Source of the DNA: Eubacteriales bacterium mix99
GTDB taxonomy: Bacteria > Bacillota > Clostridia > Caldicoprobacterales > DTU083
Direction of reading: 5' to 3'
Length of the DNA stretch: 64,000 nucleotides
Assembly (NCBI GenBank): GCA_038396605.1
Contig: CP121690.1
Span: forward strand, 2,632,356 to 2,696,355
Shown piece by piece: positions 9,893-18,556 of this stretch. Position 1 is the stretch's first letter, and every line of letters starts with the position of its first letter. The notes under the pieces were generated by a model. It was not told where the DNA came from, made no database searches, and worked only from the letters and a program-made list of their open reading frames with translations. The position numbers and the translations under genes are program-made.

Positions 9893-10623
9893 GGCGTTTC
9901 CCCCATTTCTTTTCCACTGGCCCGCTGCTGCCGGGATCTTTTTTGCTCGGCCTGCGACGGTCTCAGATAAAATGGCTTTAGACTCTGGCATGGGACTGCT
10001 TTTCCTTCTGCTGCTTCCCTCATGCCAAGCCATCCGATCACCGAAGCACGTTGATAAGTGAGATAAGGGGGAGCGAACCGTGCGGACTTCCCCAGCCTTT
10101 CCGACAGCTTATCCCGATAAACCGGGATTCCATCTCCCACAAAGTATATGGGCTTTTGAGAAAGAATCAACTGATCCGTCAGCTTCCCCACAGGAAGTGC
10201 GGAATAAGGCATCAACGGGACATAGCGATTCCCTTCCCACCGATAAACGCAGGTATAAACCTGGTCCCTTCTGGCATCCATAATGGGACAAACCAATGCG
10301 TCCTCCGGGCCTGTCACGTTGTAGGCCAGAGCATCCAGGGTAGGAACGGCTGCTGCAGGCTTTTCCACTGCCTGGGCCAGCCCCTTGACGGTGGAAATGC
10401 CAATGCGCAGGCCGGTAAAGGATCCCGGCCCTCCGGACACTGCAAACAGGTCCATCTGGTCCGGCGTCATCTGACAGGAGTTCAATGCTTTCTCCACCAT
10501 GGGCATCAGGATCACCGAATGATTCTTTTCAAGATGCTGATAGCCCTCATACAAAAGCCGGTCCGCCTCCAAAATGGCTACGCCGGCAACAATGGAAGAA
10601 GAATCAATGGCCAATACCTTCAT
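9889..10623 (-). CDS. tsaB: t6A biosynthesis protein TsaB
   Basis: TsaB is the inactive TsaD paralogue that forms the TsaB-TsaD platform needed for t6A37 synthesis. The protein has 244 residues starting MKVLAIDSSS and carries the conserved GGPGSFTGLRIG near residues 66-77. It lacks the HxxxH metal site, as expected. The open frame extends 14 codons further, but ATG 10623, twelve bases after AGGAGG, gives the conserved N-terminus. It overlaps tsaE by 20 bases and rimI by 4, a tightly coupled operon. Confidence 0.96.
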   Translation of the reverse strand: MKVLAIDSSSIVAGVAILEADRLLYEGYQHLEKNHSVILMPMVEKALNSCQMTPDQMDLFAVSGGPGSFTGLRIGISTVKGLAQAVEKPAAAVPTLDALAYNVTGPEDALVCPIMDARRDQVYTCVYRWEGNRYVPLMPYSALPVGKLTDQLILSQKPIYFVGDGIPVYRDKLSERLGKSARFAPPYLTYQRASVIGWLGMREAAEGKAVPCQSLKPFYLRPSQAEQKRSRQQRASGKEMGETP

Positions 10624-11083
10624 ACGGGCGAAGCACCTCCTCCAATTCTTCGAACCTTCTGCCAAATGGCTCCAGAGTGATTTTCCTTCGGGTCACAGAA
10701 TCCATTTTAGACAGGCTTATTTTCATATATTCCCCCGGAAGCAGACTGCCCATTCTCTCCGGCCACTCCACAATGGCAATTCCGTCTCCATAAAAATACT
10801 CTTCATAATCCAGGTCGTAAAGCTCTTCCGGCTGGGTCAGCCGATAGAGATCAAAATGATAGACCGGATATTTGCCGACATACGGATTCATCAGGGTAAA
10901 AGTCGCACTGGTAACCATATCGGAAACGCCGATGCCACAGGCAATTCCCTTGGATAGAACAGTTTTGCCGCTTCCCAGGTCTCCATACAGCAAAAGGATA
11001 TCCCCCGGTCTTACGTTTTCTCCAATGTGTTTGCCGAAGCCCAGGGTATCCTCTTCGGACTCTGATATCCATATCAAGATCAT
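10604..11083 (-). CDS. tsaE: t6A biosynthesis ATPase TsaE
   Basis: A P-loop ATPase of 159 residues with Walker A GDLGSGKT at residues 34-41, followed by the family SATFTLMN and IVEWPER motifs. TsaE binds the TsaB-TsaD complex and its ATP hydrolysis resets the complex in each catalytic cycle. Start choice is unclear: ATG 11083 sits only one base after GAGGTG, whereas an in-frame TTG at 11077 has ideal spacing of seven. Either start leaves the domain intact. It is the first gene of the t6A operon. Confidence 0.95.
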   Translation of the reverse strand: MILIWISESEEDTLGFGKHIGENVRPGDILLLYGDLGSGKTVLSKGIACGIGVSDMVTSATFTLMNPYVGKYPVYHFDLYRLTQPEELYDLDYEEYFYGDGIAIVEWPERMGSLLPGEYMKISLSKMDSVTRRKITLEPFGRRFEELEEVLRPYEGIGH

Positions 11084-11145
11084 TCACCTCTAAATCAATT
11101 CATCTTTGAAAGGAAACTTTCGATCCTTCCGGTATGATATTCCAT

Positions 11146-11154
11146 ATTATATCA
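11146..11154 (-). promoter_or_regulatory. Extended -10 promoter of the tsa operon
   Basis: TGATATAAT (extended -10, TGnTATAAT) lies on the minus strand about 65 bases before tsaE, in the short gap after ribU. No good -35 element is visible, which suits an extended -10 promoter. Confidence 0.5.
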
Positions 11155-11175
11155 TAAGCAATCTCCTGTGGAGAG

Positions 11176-11796
11176 TTATTTATGCAGAACAGGGGACAGC
11201 TTTTTATAGATCAGCATGGTCGCTGCGGACAGAACGATGCTCTTGAACAGGTTAAAAGGAACGATGCCAAACAAAATCAGGGTCCTTACACTGGTAACGG
11301 CATTGCCCGGCGCTGCGGCAAGAATCTGATCCAGTGGCATGAACTTCTGATACAGGGGAAGGATCAGAAAAGCATTGGAAAAGCATGCCACCACCGTCAT
11401 AACCACAGTACCGATCAGCATCCCGACAACAGCATGTTTTTTATCCTTGTACCGTAAATAAAACATGGAGGCCGGGACGACAAAACAGCACCCCACGATA
11501 AAATTGGACAGCTCCCCGACTCCTCCGGTATCGGTCCCCTTAATCAGGATATTCAGGATATTCTTGATCAATTCAACCAGAACTCCTGCTGCCGGGCCAA
11601 TGGCAAATCCACCCAGCAGTGCCGGAAGATCACTGAGATCCATTTTCAGAAATGCCGGAAAAACAGCGACGATGGGAAAGGAAAGCACCATCAGTACAAA
11701 GGACACAGCGGAAAGCATGGCAATCTTCACCAGATTCCTGGTGTTCCACTCCATTTTCAAAGTCCCGGCTGCCCTGACCTGACGATCGTGATTCAT
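11176..11796 (-). CDS. ribU: Riboflavin ECF transporter S component RibU
   Basis: A hydrophobic protein of 206 residues with about six membrane helices and the RibU/ECF-S features KIAMLSAVSFVLM, LKMDLSDLPALLGGFAIGP and LVELIKNILN near its N-terminal half. It binds riboflavin and works with the shared energising module EcfAA'T, which is not in the window. ATG 11796 follows AGGAGG by eight bases; the longer open frame is rejected. An FMN riboswitch with a terminator directly upstream fits control by cellular flavin and supports riboflavin as the substrate. Confidence 0.95.
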   Translation of the reverse strand: MNHDRQVRAAGTLKMEWNTRNLVKIAMLSAVSFVLMVLSFPIVAVFPAFLKMDLSDLPALLGGFAIGPAAGVLVELIKNILNILIKGTDTGGVGELSNFIVGCCFVVPASMFYLRYKDKKHAVVGMLIGTVVMTVVACFSNAFLILPLYQKFMPLDQILAAAPGNAVTSVRTLILFGIVPFNLFKSIVLSAATMLIYKKLSPVLHK

Positions 11797-11853
11797 AGAT
11801 ATCTCCTCCTGAAAATAATAGAAATAACAAAGAATCAACAAATACCGTGAACG

Positions 11854-11885
11854 TAAAAACGCTCCCGAAAAACCTTCAGAAGCGT
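11854..11885 (-). terminator. Terminator of the FMN riboswitch
   Basis: On the minus strand, ACGCTTCTGAA pairs with TTCGGGAGCGT (11 pairs including G-U), loop GGTTT, followed by TTTTT at 11858-11854. It sits between the aptamer and ribU, as expected for a transcriptional off-switch. Confidence 0.85.
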
Positions 11886-11903
11886 CAAAAAAACAAACAT
11901 AAC

Positions 11904-12027
11904 ACCTTCTCCCATCCAGACTATACTGTCGGTCCCGGAATTACACCGGATCCATCCTCTGAGGACTACTCTCCAAGGATTTGCGGACTTTACCGCCGGT
12001 CGGGAATTGCACCCTGCCCTGAAAGTT
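11904..12027 (-). ncRNA. FMN riboswitch (RFN element)
   Basis: Read on the minus strand, the conserved RFN blocks appear in order: GGGCAGGGTGCAATTCCCGA, CCGGCGGTAAAGTCCGC, a variable hairpin, GGTGTAATTCCGG, then CCGACAGTATAGTCTGG and ATGGGAGAAGG. This matches the FMN aptamer closely. FMN binding should favour the downstream terminator and reduce ribU expression. Confidence 0.97.
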
Positions 12028-12048
12028 TATTGATGACTCATTTATTTG

Positions 12049-12078
12049 ATTATATCATAAATATTACAGGAAAAGCAA
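12049..12078 (-). promoter_or_regulatory. Promoter of the ribU leader
   Basis: TTGCTT (12078-12073), an 18-base spacer and a perfect TATAAT (12054-12049) lie about 20 bases before the FMN aptamer. Confidence 0.65.
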
Positions 12079-12095
12079 GACAATTTTACAGTATT

Positions 12096-14243
12096 TTACA
12101 GTCCTTTCATGGTCAAAGAAATCCGCTTTCTTGGAATATCCACACTCAGTACCTTTACGGTTACAATATCACCGACCTGTACAACATCCATCGGGTGTTT
12201 CACGAAATGATCCGACATCTGAGAGATATGAACCAGCCCATCCTGGTGTACGCCGATATCGATGAAAGCGCCAAAGTCAATGACATTCCGCACCGTACCG
12301 GTTAGAATCATATCCGGCTTCAGGTCCTCCAGACTCATGACGTCGGTCCGAAGAATCGGCTGTGGCAACTCATCCCTTGGATCCCGCCCAGGCTTCTGCA
12401 ATTCCCGGACAATATCCTGAAGAGTGGGAAGCCCCAGACCCAGAGCATGGGAAACTTCTTTTAAGTCCCACTTTTTTGAATTCGCAGCCAGTTCCCTCAG
12501 TCCTTTTTCGTTCATGCCTTTTGGGCAATCCATCCTTTTCATCAAACCGGTCACCGCTTCATAAGACTCCGGATGGACACCGGTATTATCCAGAATATTC
12601 TCTCCGCCAGGTATCCGGAGAAAGCCGGCACATTGTTCAAAGGCTTTGGGTCCCAGCTGCTTTACACGCAGAAGCTGTTTTCTGTCTCGAAATTTCCCGT
12701 TTTCCTCCCGAAAGGAAACGATATTCTTTGCCATAACAGGGGTAATGCCGGAAACATACTGAAGCAGGGACACCGAGGCAGTGTTCAAATCAATGCCCAC
12801 GCTGTTGACGCTGGACTCCACCACACCTTTCAGGGCCTCTGTCAGCCGCTTCTGATTGACATCGTGCTGGTACTGACCGACACCGATGGACCTGGGATCA
12901 ATCTTTACCAGCTCCGCCAGGGGATCCTGAAGCCTCCGGGCAATGGAAACAGCACTGCGGAGGGACACATCATACTCCGGAAACTCCTCACTGCCCAGCC
13001 TGGAAGCGGAATAGACCGAAGCACCCGCTTCGTTTACCATGACATAGGAAACCTTTCTGTCCAGCTCCCTGCACAGCTCCGCGGTTCCCATTTCACTTTC
13101 CCTGGAAGCTGTCCCATTTCCAATGGCAACCACCTGCACATGGTGTTTCCGGATCAGTTTCTTAAGAATGTCCATTGCCCCGGCCTTATCGTGGTTTGGC
13201 AGCGTCATGTAAACCACTGCCGTGTCCAGTACTTTTCCGGTATCATCCACCACAGCGATTTTGTTTCCTGTCCGGAATCCCGGATCCATTCCCAGAACGG
13301 TTTTCCCTTTCACCGGTGGCTGCAGCAGCAAATTGCGCAGATTCTCCCCGAAAACCCGGATGGCCTGTTCTTCCGCCTTCTCCGTCAGTTCCCTGCGGAT
13401 CTCCCGTTCAATGGAAGGGGCAATCAGCCGTTTGTAGGAATCCTCCGTTGCCTTCTGCAGAAGTTCAACGCCGATACTGGGCCGGAGGATCACTCTTTTG
13501 GACAGCCGTCCTATGATTTCTTCTTCCTCAAGCCGGATTTTTACAGAAAGATATTCCTCTGCTTCTCCCCGGTTCAAGGCCAGGATCCGATGAGGAACGA
13601 TCCGTTTTACTGTCTCACTGTAATCGTAATACATTTCATAAACGGATGATTCGTCCTTTATCGCTTTTGTTTCCAATATGCCATGGTTCCAGGTGTATTC
13701 CCGGACAAGTCTGCGATGCTCTGCATCGTCTGAGATTCGTTCCGCCAGGATATCCAGGGCAAGGCGTACAGCGTCTTCGGCTGTATCGACTCCTATTTCC
13801 GGATTTATGAAGCTTTGAGCCAGTTCCTCCACTTTGCCCTCCCTTCTGTCCTGATTCCACAGAATATCGGCAAGAGGCTCCAGACCCTTTTCCTTTGCAA
13901 TGGTTGCCCTGGTTCTGCGTTTGGGGCGAAAAGGACGGTAAAGATCCTCCAGTTCCGTCATGGTCCGCGCCTTTTCGATTTCCTGCCGCAGTTCCGTAGT
14001 CAGCTTGTCCTGATCCTCTATGTGACGGATAATTTCTTCCCGGCGTGCTTCCAGGCCCCTGATGTAGAGCAGTCTGTCATGCATGTCCCGGAGGACGGCA
14101 TCGTCCAGGCCGCCGGTTGCTTCTTTCCGGTATCGTGCAATAAAGGGAATGGTGCACCCTTCGTCAATTAATTTCAGTGTATTCTCAACCTGGTGTTCTC
14201 GGATATGGAACTCTTTTGCCAGTTGACTTGCAATATTTATCAT
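12096..14243 (-). CDS. tex: Tex-family RNA-binding transcription accessory protein
   Basis: A protein of 715 residues with the Tex architecture: an N-terminal helical region including IPFIARYRKEATGGLDD, a YqgF/RNase H-like domain with GMDPGFRTGNKIAVVDD, helix-hairpin-helix elements (NIVSFREENGKFR), and a C-terminal S1 domain starting near GTVRNVIDFGAFIDIG. Tex binds nucleic acid and transcription complexes and affects gene expression and stress tolerance; its exact biochemical role differs between species. ATG 14243 follows GGAGGG; the open frame upstream lacks conservation and is not used. It stands alone, divergent from degV across 345 bases. Confidence 0.96.
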   Translation of the reverse strand: MINIASQLAKEFHIREHQVENTLKLIDEGCTIPFIARYRKEATGGLDDAVLRDMHDRLLYIRGLEARREEIIRHIEDQDKLTTELRQEIEKARTMTELEDLYRPFRPKRRTRATIAKEKGLEPLADILWNQDRREGKVEELAQSFINPEIGVDTAEDAVRLALDILAERISDDAEHRRLVREYTWNHGILETKAIKDESSVYEMYYDYSETVKRIVPHRILALNRGEAEEYLSVKIRLEEEEIIGRLSKRVILRPSIGVELLQKATEDSYKRLIAPSIEREIRRELTEKAEEQAIRVFGENLRNLLLQPPVKGKTVLGMDPGFRTGNKIAVVDDTGKVLDTAVVYMTLPNHDKAGAMDILKKLIRKHHVQVVAIGNGTASRESEMGTAELCRELDRKVSYVMVNEAGASVYSASRLGSEEFPEYDVSLRSAVSIARRLQDPLAELVKIDPRSIGVGQYQHDVNQKRLTEALKGVVESSVNSVGIDLNTASVSLLQYVSGITPVMAKNIVSFREENGKFRDRKQLLRVKQLGPKAFEQCAGFLRIPGGENILDNTGVHPESYEAVTGLMKRMDCPKGMNEKGLRELAANSKKWDLKEVSHALGLGLPTLQDIVRELQKPGRDPRDELPQPILRTDVMSLEDLKPDMILTGTVRNVIDFGAFIDIGVHQDGLVHISQMSDHFVKHPMDVVQVGDIVTVKVLSVDIPRKRISLTMKGL

Positions 14244-14588
14244 ATACCCTCCACTTGTCCTGAAATTGGAAAACCATTCCCATCTGCGAATGAATACATG
14301 GACGGGACCACATAAGAAACGTGGTTGATCTCCCTGTTTTCCTATATGCAGTTTATCACAAAAATCCACGACAGAAAACCAAAGGTTTTACGGTTTGATA
14401 AGCTATCGTTTTATTCGTCATGTATCGTTATGCATATTCCTCGATGGGATCCTCCTGATGATCCGACACAGGGATACTCTGGAAGATCTGTTTTTCTGTA
14501 CTTTTCCGGTCTGACTTCTTCTATATTATAATAATCCTTGAAATATATTTATAATTTATAGCAGTACAATCAAACAGGAGGTGATTGT
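14244..14588. other. Divergent intergenic region between tex and degV
   Basis: These 345 bases carry the upstream regions of both genes. AT-rich stretches such as TATTATAATAAT (near 14524-14535) occur before degV, but no -35/-10 pair with good spacing stands out. I see no RNA gene or further open frame with support. Confidence 0.5.
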
Positions 14589-15455
14589 ATGAATCCGGTT
14601 ATTCTTATTGATTCCTGCGCTGATCTTCCCTATTCTTATGTGAAAGAGCATAATATTCCCGTCATCCATTTTATGTATCGCTTCCGGGGATGGGACCATT
14701 TGGATGACTTCGGGCAAAGTATGGATTACAGGACGTTCTACAACGGGGTACGTAACGGGGAAATGTCAACCACCACCCAGGTCAATGCCGAAACCTATGC
14801 CGAATTTTTTACCCCCCATGTCAAAGAGAAAAGATCCATCATTTATCTCTGCTTCTCTTCCGCCCTGAGCGGCAGTTACAACAGTGCTGTTCTGGCCCGG
14901 AGCATGCTGCTGGAAAAGTATCCGGACGCAGATATTACGATCATTGATACCCGTTCTGCATCCATGGGAGAAGGCCTGCTGATCTGGTATGCAGTCGATC
15001 TGCTGGAAAAGGGGGCCGGCAAGGACGAAATCATCCAAAGGGTGGAAAGCAATAAGCCAAAGCTGGCCCATTGGTTTACCGTAAGCGATCTGAATCATCT
15101 GAGAAGAGGCGGACGCATTTCCGGCACCTCGGCTTTTATTGGTACCATGATGGATATTAAGCCTATCCTGCATGTGGATGAGGAAGGCAGGCTCATTCCG
15201 GTATTCAAGGTAAAAGGAAGGAAAAAGTCCGTTCGGGCCTTATTTGAAAAAATGGAGGAAACCATTGTCCATCCGGAGGATCAAATCCTGTTCATCAGCC
15301 ATGGAGATGCGGAGGCAGATGCCAATCATCTGGCCGATATGATTCGATCCAAATATAAGGTAAAAGACATCTGGATTCACCCCATGGGCCCTGTTATCGG
15401 TGCCCACGCCGGTCCGGACAGCCTTTGCCTGTTCTTTCTGGCAGATAAACGATGA
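14589..15455 (+). CDS. DegV family fatty-acid-binding protein
   Basis: A protein of 288 residues with the DegV fold signature: N-terminal ILIDSCADLP, the STTTQVN loop near residue 60, CFSSALSGSYNSA near 88, DTRSASMGEGL near 120 and the RRGGRIS motif near 174. DegV/FakB proteins hold a fatty acid and present it to the kinase FakA for phosphorylation and use in phospholipid synthesis. No FakA lies in the window, so the exact lipid role is inferred. ATG 14589 follows AGGAGG with ideal spacing. A terminator follows immediately, so it is probably monocistronic. Confidence 0.93.
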   Translation: MNPVILIDSCADLPYSYVKEHNIPVIHFMYRFRGWDHLDDFGQSMDYRTFYNGVRNGEMSTTTQVNAETYAEFFTPHVKEKRSIIYLCFSSALSGSYNSAVLARSMLLEKYPDADITIIDTRSASMGEGLLIWYAVDLLEKGAGKDEIIQRVESNKPKLAHWFTVSDLNHLRRGGRISGTSAFIGTMMDIKPILHVDEEGRLIPVFKVKGRKKSVRALFEKMEETIVHPEDQILFISHGDAEADANHLADMIRSKYKVKDIWIHPMGPVIGAHAGPDSLCLFFLADKR

Positions 15456-15470
15456 AAGCGGATAAAAACA

Positions 15471-15504
15471 AGCAGTAGTTCCAGGGAACTACTGCTATAC
15501 CTTT
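15471..15504 (+). terminator. Intrinsic terminator after degV
   Basis: AGCAGTAGTT (15471-15480) pairs perfectly with AACTACTGCT (15487-15496), loop CCAGGG, followed by ATACCTTTTTAT. It lies between the convergent degV and LysM genes, and the upstream AAAAAC gives weak function on the other strand. Confidence 0.85.
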
Positions 15505-15512
15505 TTATACTG

Positions 15513-16560
15513 TTATGCCATAGGGATGCAGATGCGCTGTCCGATCTGCAGACGGTTCGGATCCACTCCGGGGTTGGCCGCCATGATCGCTGCCACTGTG
15601 GTATTGTAACGCTGAGCCAGGACATAGAACGTATCTCCCGCACGGATCGTATAAGCCATGGTTCCTCCCGGGCATTGTCCGGGTGTCGTGCCGCCGGGAA
15701 TGCAGATGCGCTGTCCGATCTGCAGACGGTTCGGATCCACTCCGGGGTTGGCCGCCATAATCGCTTCCACTGTAGTATTGTAACGTTGGGCCAGAACATA
15801 GAACGTATCTCCTGCACGGATCGTATAAGCCATGGTTCCTGCCGGGCATTGTCCGGGTGTCGTGCCGCCGGGAATGCAGATGCGCTGTCCGATCTGCAGA
15901 CGGTTCGGATCCACTCCGGGGTTGGCCGCCATAATCGCTGCCACTGTAGTATTGTAACGTTGGGCCAGGATATAGAACGTATCTCCCGCACGGATCGTAT
16001 AAGCCGTGGTTCCTGCCGGGCATTGTCCGGGTGTCGTACCGCCGGGGATGCAGATGCGCTGTCCGATCTGCAGACGGTTCGGATCCACTCCGGGGTTGGC
16101 CGCCATAATCGCTGCCACTGTGGTATTGTAATGCTGAGCCAGAACATAGAACGTATCTCCTGCACGGATCGTATAGGCCATGGTCCCTGCCGGGCATTGT
16201 CCGGGTGTCGTGCCGCCGGGAATGCAGATGCGCTGCCCGATCTGCAGGCGGTTCGGGTTCACTCCGGGGTTAGCTGCCATGATCGCTGCCACCGTGGTAT
16301 TGTAGCGCTGGGCCAGGACATAAAACGTATCTCCCGCACGGATCGTATAGGGCGTGGTTCCTGCCGGGCATTGTCCGGGCGTTGTGCCGCCGGGAATGCA
16401 GATGCGCTGCCCGATCTGCAGACGGTTCGGATCCACTCCTGGATTCGCCGCTATAATGGCTGCCATGGTGGTATTGAACCGCTGGGCCAGGGCGTAAAAC
16501 GTATCTCCCGCACGGATCGTATAAGGCTGCGTCCCTGCCGGGCAGGTCTGAAACATATCG
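15513..16560. repeat. 174-bp tandem repeats inside the LysM gene
   Basis: Six units of about 174 bp, for example with matching positions near 15697, 15871, 16045, 16219 and 16393, are nearly identical in DNA as well as in protein. Even third codon positions are conserved, pointing to recent expansion or gene conversion. The periodicity also keeps other frames open over long distances on both strands. Confidence 0.95.
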
Positions 16561-16577
16561 TATTCGTCATAATACAT
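15513..16577 (-). CDS. Six-repeat LysM protein
   Basis: A protein of 354 residues built almost entirely of six LysM domains. Each repeat follows the pattern CPAGT-YTIRAGDTFY-LAQRYNTT-AAIMAANPGV-PNRLQIGQRICIP, with a unit of 58 residues (174 bp). LysM modules bind N-acetylglucosamine polymers such as peptidoglycan. There is no signal peptide and no catalytic domain, so it is either spore-associated, like SafA-type proteins, or exported by another route. Paired cysteines at each repeat junction could form disulphides. ATG 16577 follows GGAGGTG by nine bases; a TTG six codons earlier overlaps that site and is rejected. Confidence 0.92.
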   Translation of the reverse strand: MYYDEYDMFQTCPAGTQPYTIRAGDTFYALAQRFNTTMAAIIAANPGVDPNRLQIGQRICIPGGTTPGQCPAGTTPYTIRAGDTFYVLAQRYNTTVAAIMAANPGVNPNRLQIGQRICIPGGTTPGQCPAGTMAYTIRAGDTFYVLAQHYNTTVAAIMAANPGVDPNRLQIGQRICIPGGTTPGQCPAGTTAYTIRAGDTFYILAQRYNTTVAAIMAANPGVDPNRLQIGQRICIPGGTTPGQCPAGTMAYTIRAGDTFYVLAQRYNTTVEAIMAANPGVDPNRLQIGQRICIPGGTTPGQCPGGTMAYTIRAGDTFYVLAQRYNTTVAAIMAANPGVDPNRLQIGQRICIPMA

Positions 16578-16652
16578 ACGGAATATCACCTCCAATTGGA
16601 TATTACATTATATGCAATCCAACAGGTGATGTTCTTTCCGGAGCAGAATATT

Positions 16653-17570
16653 CTATTTTTCAGTCATCTGGCTATTTTTTTCTTGATTGATGTGTTCCAG
16701 TATGAAGTCCATATTCTGCACATTTTCCTGCAGCAGGAGCGGTTGAAACAGATCCCCTTTTTCCTTCAGCCGGGATGCTGCATTGAGCAGATGGAAATCC
16801 TCCGGACGGATTCCCATCCGGACTTCTTCCCAGCTGACCGGCATGGAAACCGTTCCTTTGGGTGTAGCCCGTGGGGAATAGACCATGGTTATGGTTTTTC
16901 CGTTCCACATCTGCAGATAGTCAAAATACAGTCTGTGTCCCCTTTTTTTTACCATGCGTTCTATGGTGATTTTCTGAGGGTATTTCTGACTGAAATAACG
17001 GCCAAAGAATTCATTGATTTTTCTGGCAGCATTGTAATCATAGCGCTGCCCGATGGGGATGTAAATCTGGAGTCCCGTAGCGCCGGAAGTCTTGATCCAG
17101 CTTTGAATATTCAGTCCCATCAGGGTTTCGTGGATATCCAGTGCCACTTCGATAACATCTTCAAACTCCTGTCCCTCTGAAGGATCCAGATCGAAAACCA
17201 GATCGGTCGGATAATTTTCCTTCCGGACCCGGTTAAAGCCGGTATGAAACTCCAGTGCCGCCTGATTACCGAGCCAGGCCAGTGTGGACAGGGAATTCAG
17301 AAGGGTATACCGGTGTTCCCTCCACTCCGCTTTTTCCAGCCATTCCGGTGCATAATCCGGCGTGCTTTTCTGAAAAAAGGATTTTCCGCCCTCCCCGTCC
17401 GGATAACGGATTGCAGTCAACAGGCGGTCTCTGGCATGAGGTAATATATATGGCGCCAATTCGATCAGTTTTGTAATGTAGTCTATTTTCCGAATGCCCA
17501 GTTCCGGCCACAGCATCTTTTCCGGATTTGTAATCCTCACCCTGTTGCCGTCCACCATCAAATCATTCAT
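16653..17570 (-). CDS. ligD: LigD-type NHEJ polymerase/primase domain protein
   Basis: A stand-alone polymerase domain of 305 residues, of the archaeo-eukaryotic primase type found in LigD. It has ITNPEKMLWPELGIRK at the N-terminus, GFNRVRKENYPTDLVFDLDP with the catalytic DLDP pair near residue 136, KTSGATGLQIYIPI, and YSPRATPKGTVSMPVSWEE near the end. It fills gaps, preferring ribonucleotides, during Ku-dependent end joining. ATG 17570 overlaps the ligase stop by 8 bases. In many bacteria this domain is fused to the ligase; here it is a separate coupled gene. Confidence 0.93.
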   Translation of the reverse strand: MNDLMVDGNRVRITNPEKMLWPELGIRKIDYITKLIELAPYILPHARDRLLTAIRYPDGEGGKSFFQKSTPDYAPEWLEKAEWREHRYTLLNSLSTLAWLGNQAALEFHTGFNRVRKENYPTDLVFDLDPSEGQEFEDVIEVALDIHETLMGLNIQSWIKTSGATGLQIYIPIGQRYDYNAARKINEFFGRYFSQKYPQKITIERMVKKRGHRLYFDYLQMWNGKTITMVYSPRATPKGTVSMPVSWEEVRMGIRPEDFHLLNAASRLKEKGDLFQPLLLQENVQNMDFILEHINQEKNSQMTEK

Positions 17571-18543
17571 CCATCGACCATTCCCTCCCGTTTGCATCTT
17601 CTGCCCGAAGGTCCGTAAACCCCAGAATCCTGGGGTGCCGCAGGTAGCCTTTATCCGTCCATTCCAAAAAGCGAACCCAGCAGGTGATTTGCGGATTCAG
17701 CCAGACGATGGGCCCGGAGGAACCCTCCACAAAGGAACGGACGGCATCGGGAAATGGACAGCTTTCCTTTTTTTGTACCTGAGAAAATCTTTTCAGGTTT
17801 TTCAGATCTTTCTGGGTCAGGCCAAGAGAAACCTTTCCGACACAGATCCATTGATTCTGGGGATGAATGCCCAAAACCAGGGAATTTGGGGAATCACCTT
17901 TCCACTGAATGCCGCATACTGCACCCAGGATCCTTTTCAGGGCTTTATGCTTATACCAGTCATGGTGCTTTTTTGAAGGAAAATAAAGGCTGTTCCTTCT
18001 TTTGGATACGATTCCTTCCCAGTTTTTCTCCTTCATCAGCTGGAACAAGGCCTGTCCATCCGAGAAATCATCGGTAATAGCAATATTGGAACCTCCCGGG
18101 AACGATATTGTGTCGCGCAGGATTTCCGCTCGCTCCTTCCAGGGCAGCCCGGTAAGAAGGCGGTCATTTCGAAACAGAATATCAAACAGGACATAGGCAA
18201 CCGGATAAGCCCGGGTATAATGGGCAAGCCGGTTTGAATTGCGCACCTGCTCCCGTATCAGGCTAAAATGGAAGGAAGGCTTGCCATTCTGTCCCAATAC
18301 CACCATTTCTCCGTCCAGAACAGCGTTCTTTGCCCGAATTCCATCCCGGATGCCATGCAATTCCGGATAGAATTGTGTCCGGTCCCGGCCACTTTTGGTA
18401 AAAATATGCAGACCTTCGCTGTCGGAACCGGACTGATAATAGGTCATGCCCCGGATCCCATCCCATTTGATCTGATGTACCCACTCCGGCCCGGTAAGCA
18501 GGGTTCCGGTTGATATCGGCTCCATAGGGGGAATCCATTCCAT
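17563..18543 (-). CDS. ligD: ATP-dependent DNA ligase of the LigD type
   Basis: A protein of 326 residues with the nucleotidyltransferase core: motif I KWDGIR near residue 26 (the AMP-accepting lysine), LDGEMVV (motif III region), YVLFDILF, WEGIVSKRRNSLYFP (motif IV) and KHKALKR (motif V). An OB-fold region follows. It seals Ku-bound ends. The polymerase and phosphoesterase domains of full LigD are absent. The start has AAAGGAGG seven bases upstream. It lies 13 bases after ku in one transcription unit. Confidence 0.95.
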   Translation of the reverse strand: MEWIPPMEPISTGTLLTGPEWVHQIKWDGIRGMTYYQSGSDSEGLHIFTKSGRDRTQFYPELHGIRDGIRAKNAVLDGEMVVLGQNGKPSFHFSLIREQVRNSNRLAHYTRAYPVAYVLFDILFRNDRLLTGLPWKERAEILRDTISFPGGSNIAITDDFSDGQALFQLMKEKNWEGIVSKRRNSLYFPSKKHHDWYKHKALKRILGAVCGIQWKGDSPNSLVLGIHPQNQWICVGKVSLGLTQKDLKNLKRFSQVQKKESCPFPDAVRSFVEGSSGPIVWLNPQITCWVRFLEWTDKGYLRHPRILGFTDLRAEDANGREWSMDE

Positions 18544-18556
18544 GGTGTTTCCTCCT

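Noticed and set aside
15513-16560. Possible CRISPR or non-coding repeat array
   Set aside because: The units are 174 bp, contiguous, and encode LysM domains; there are no spacers.
15675-17180. Long plus-strand frame of 501 codons opposite the LysM gene
   Set aside because: It is a by-product of the 174-bp repeats, which lack stops in several frames, and it crosses into the antisense of the polymerase gene.
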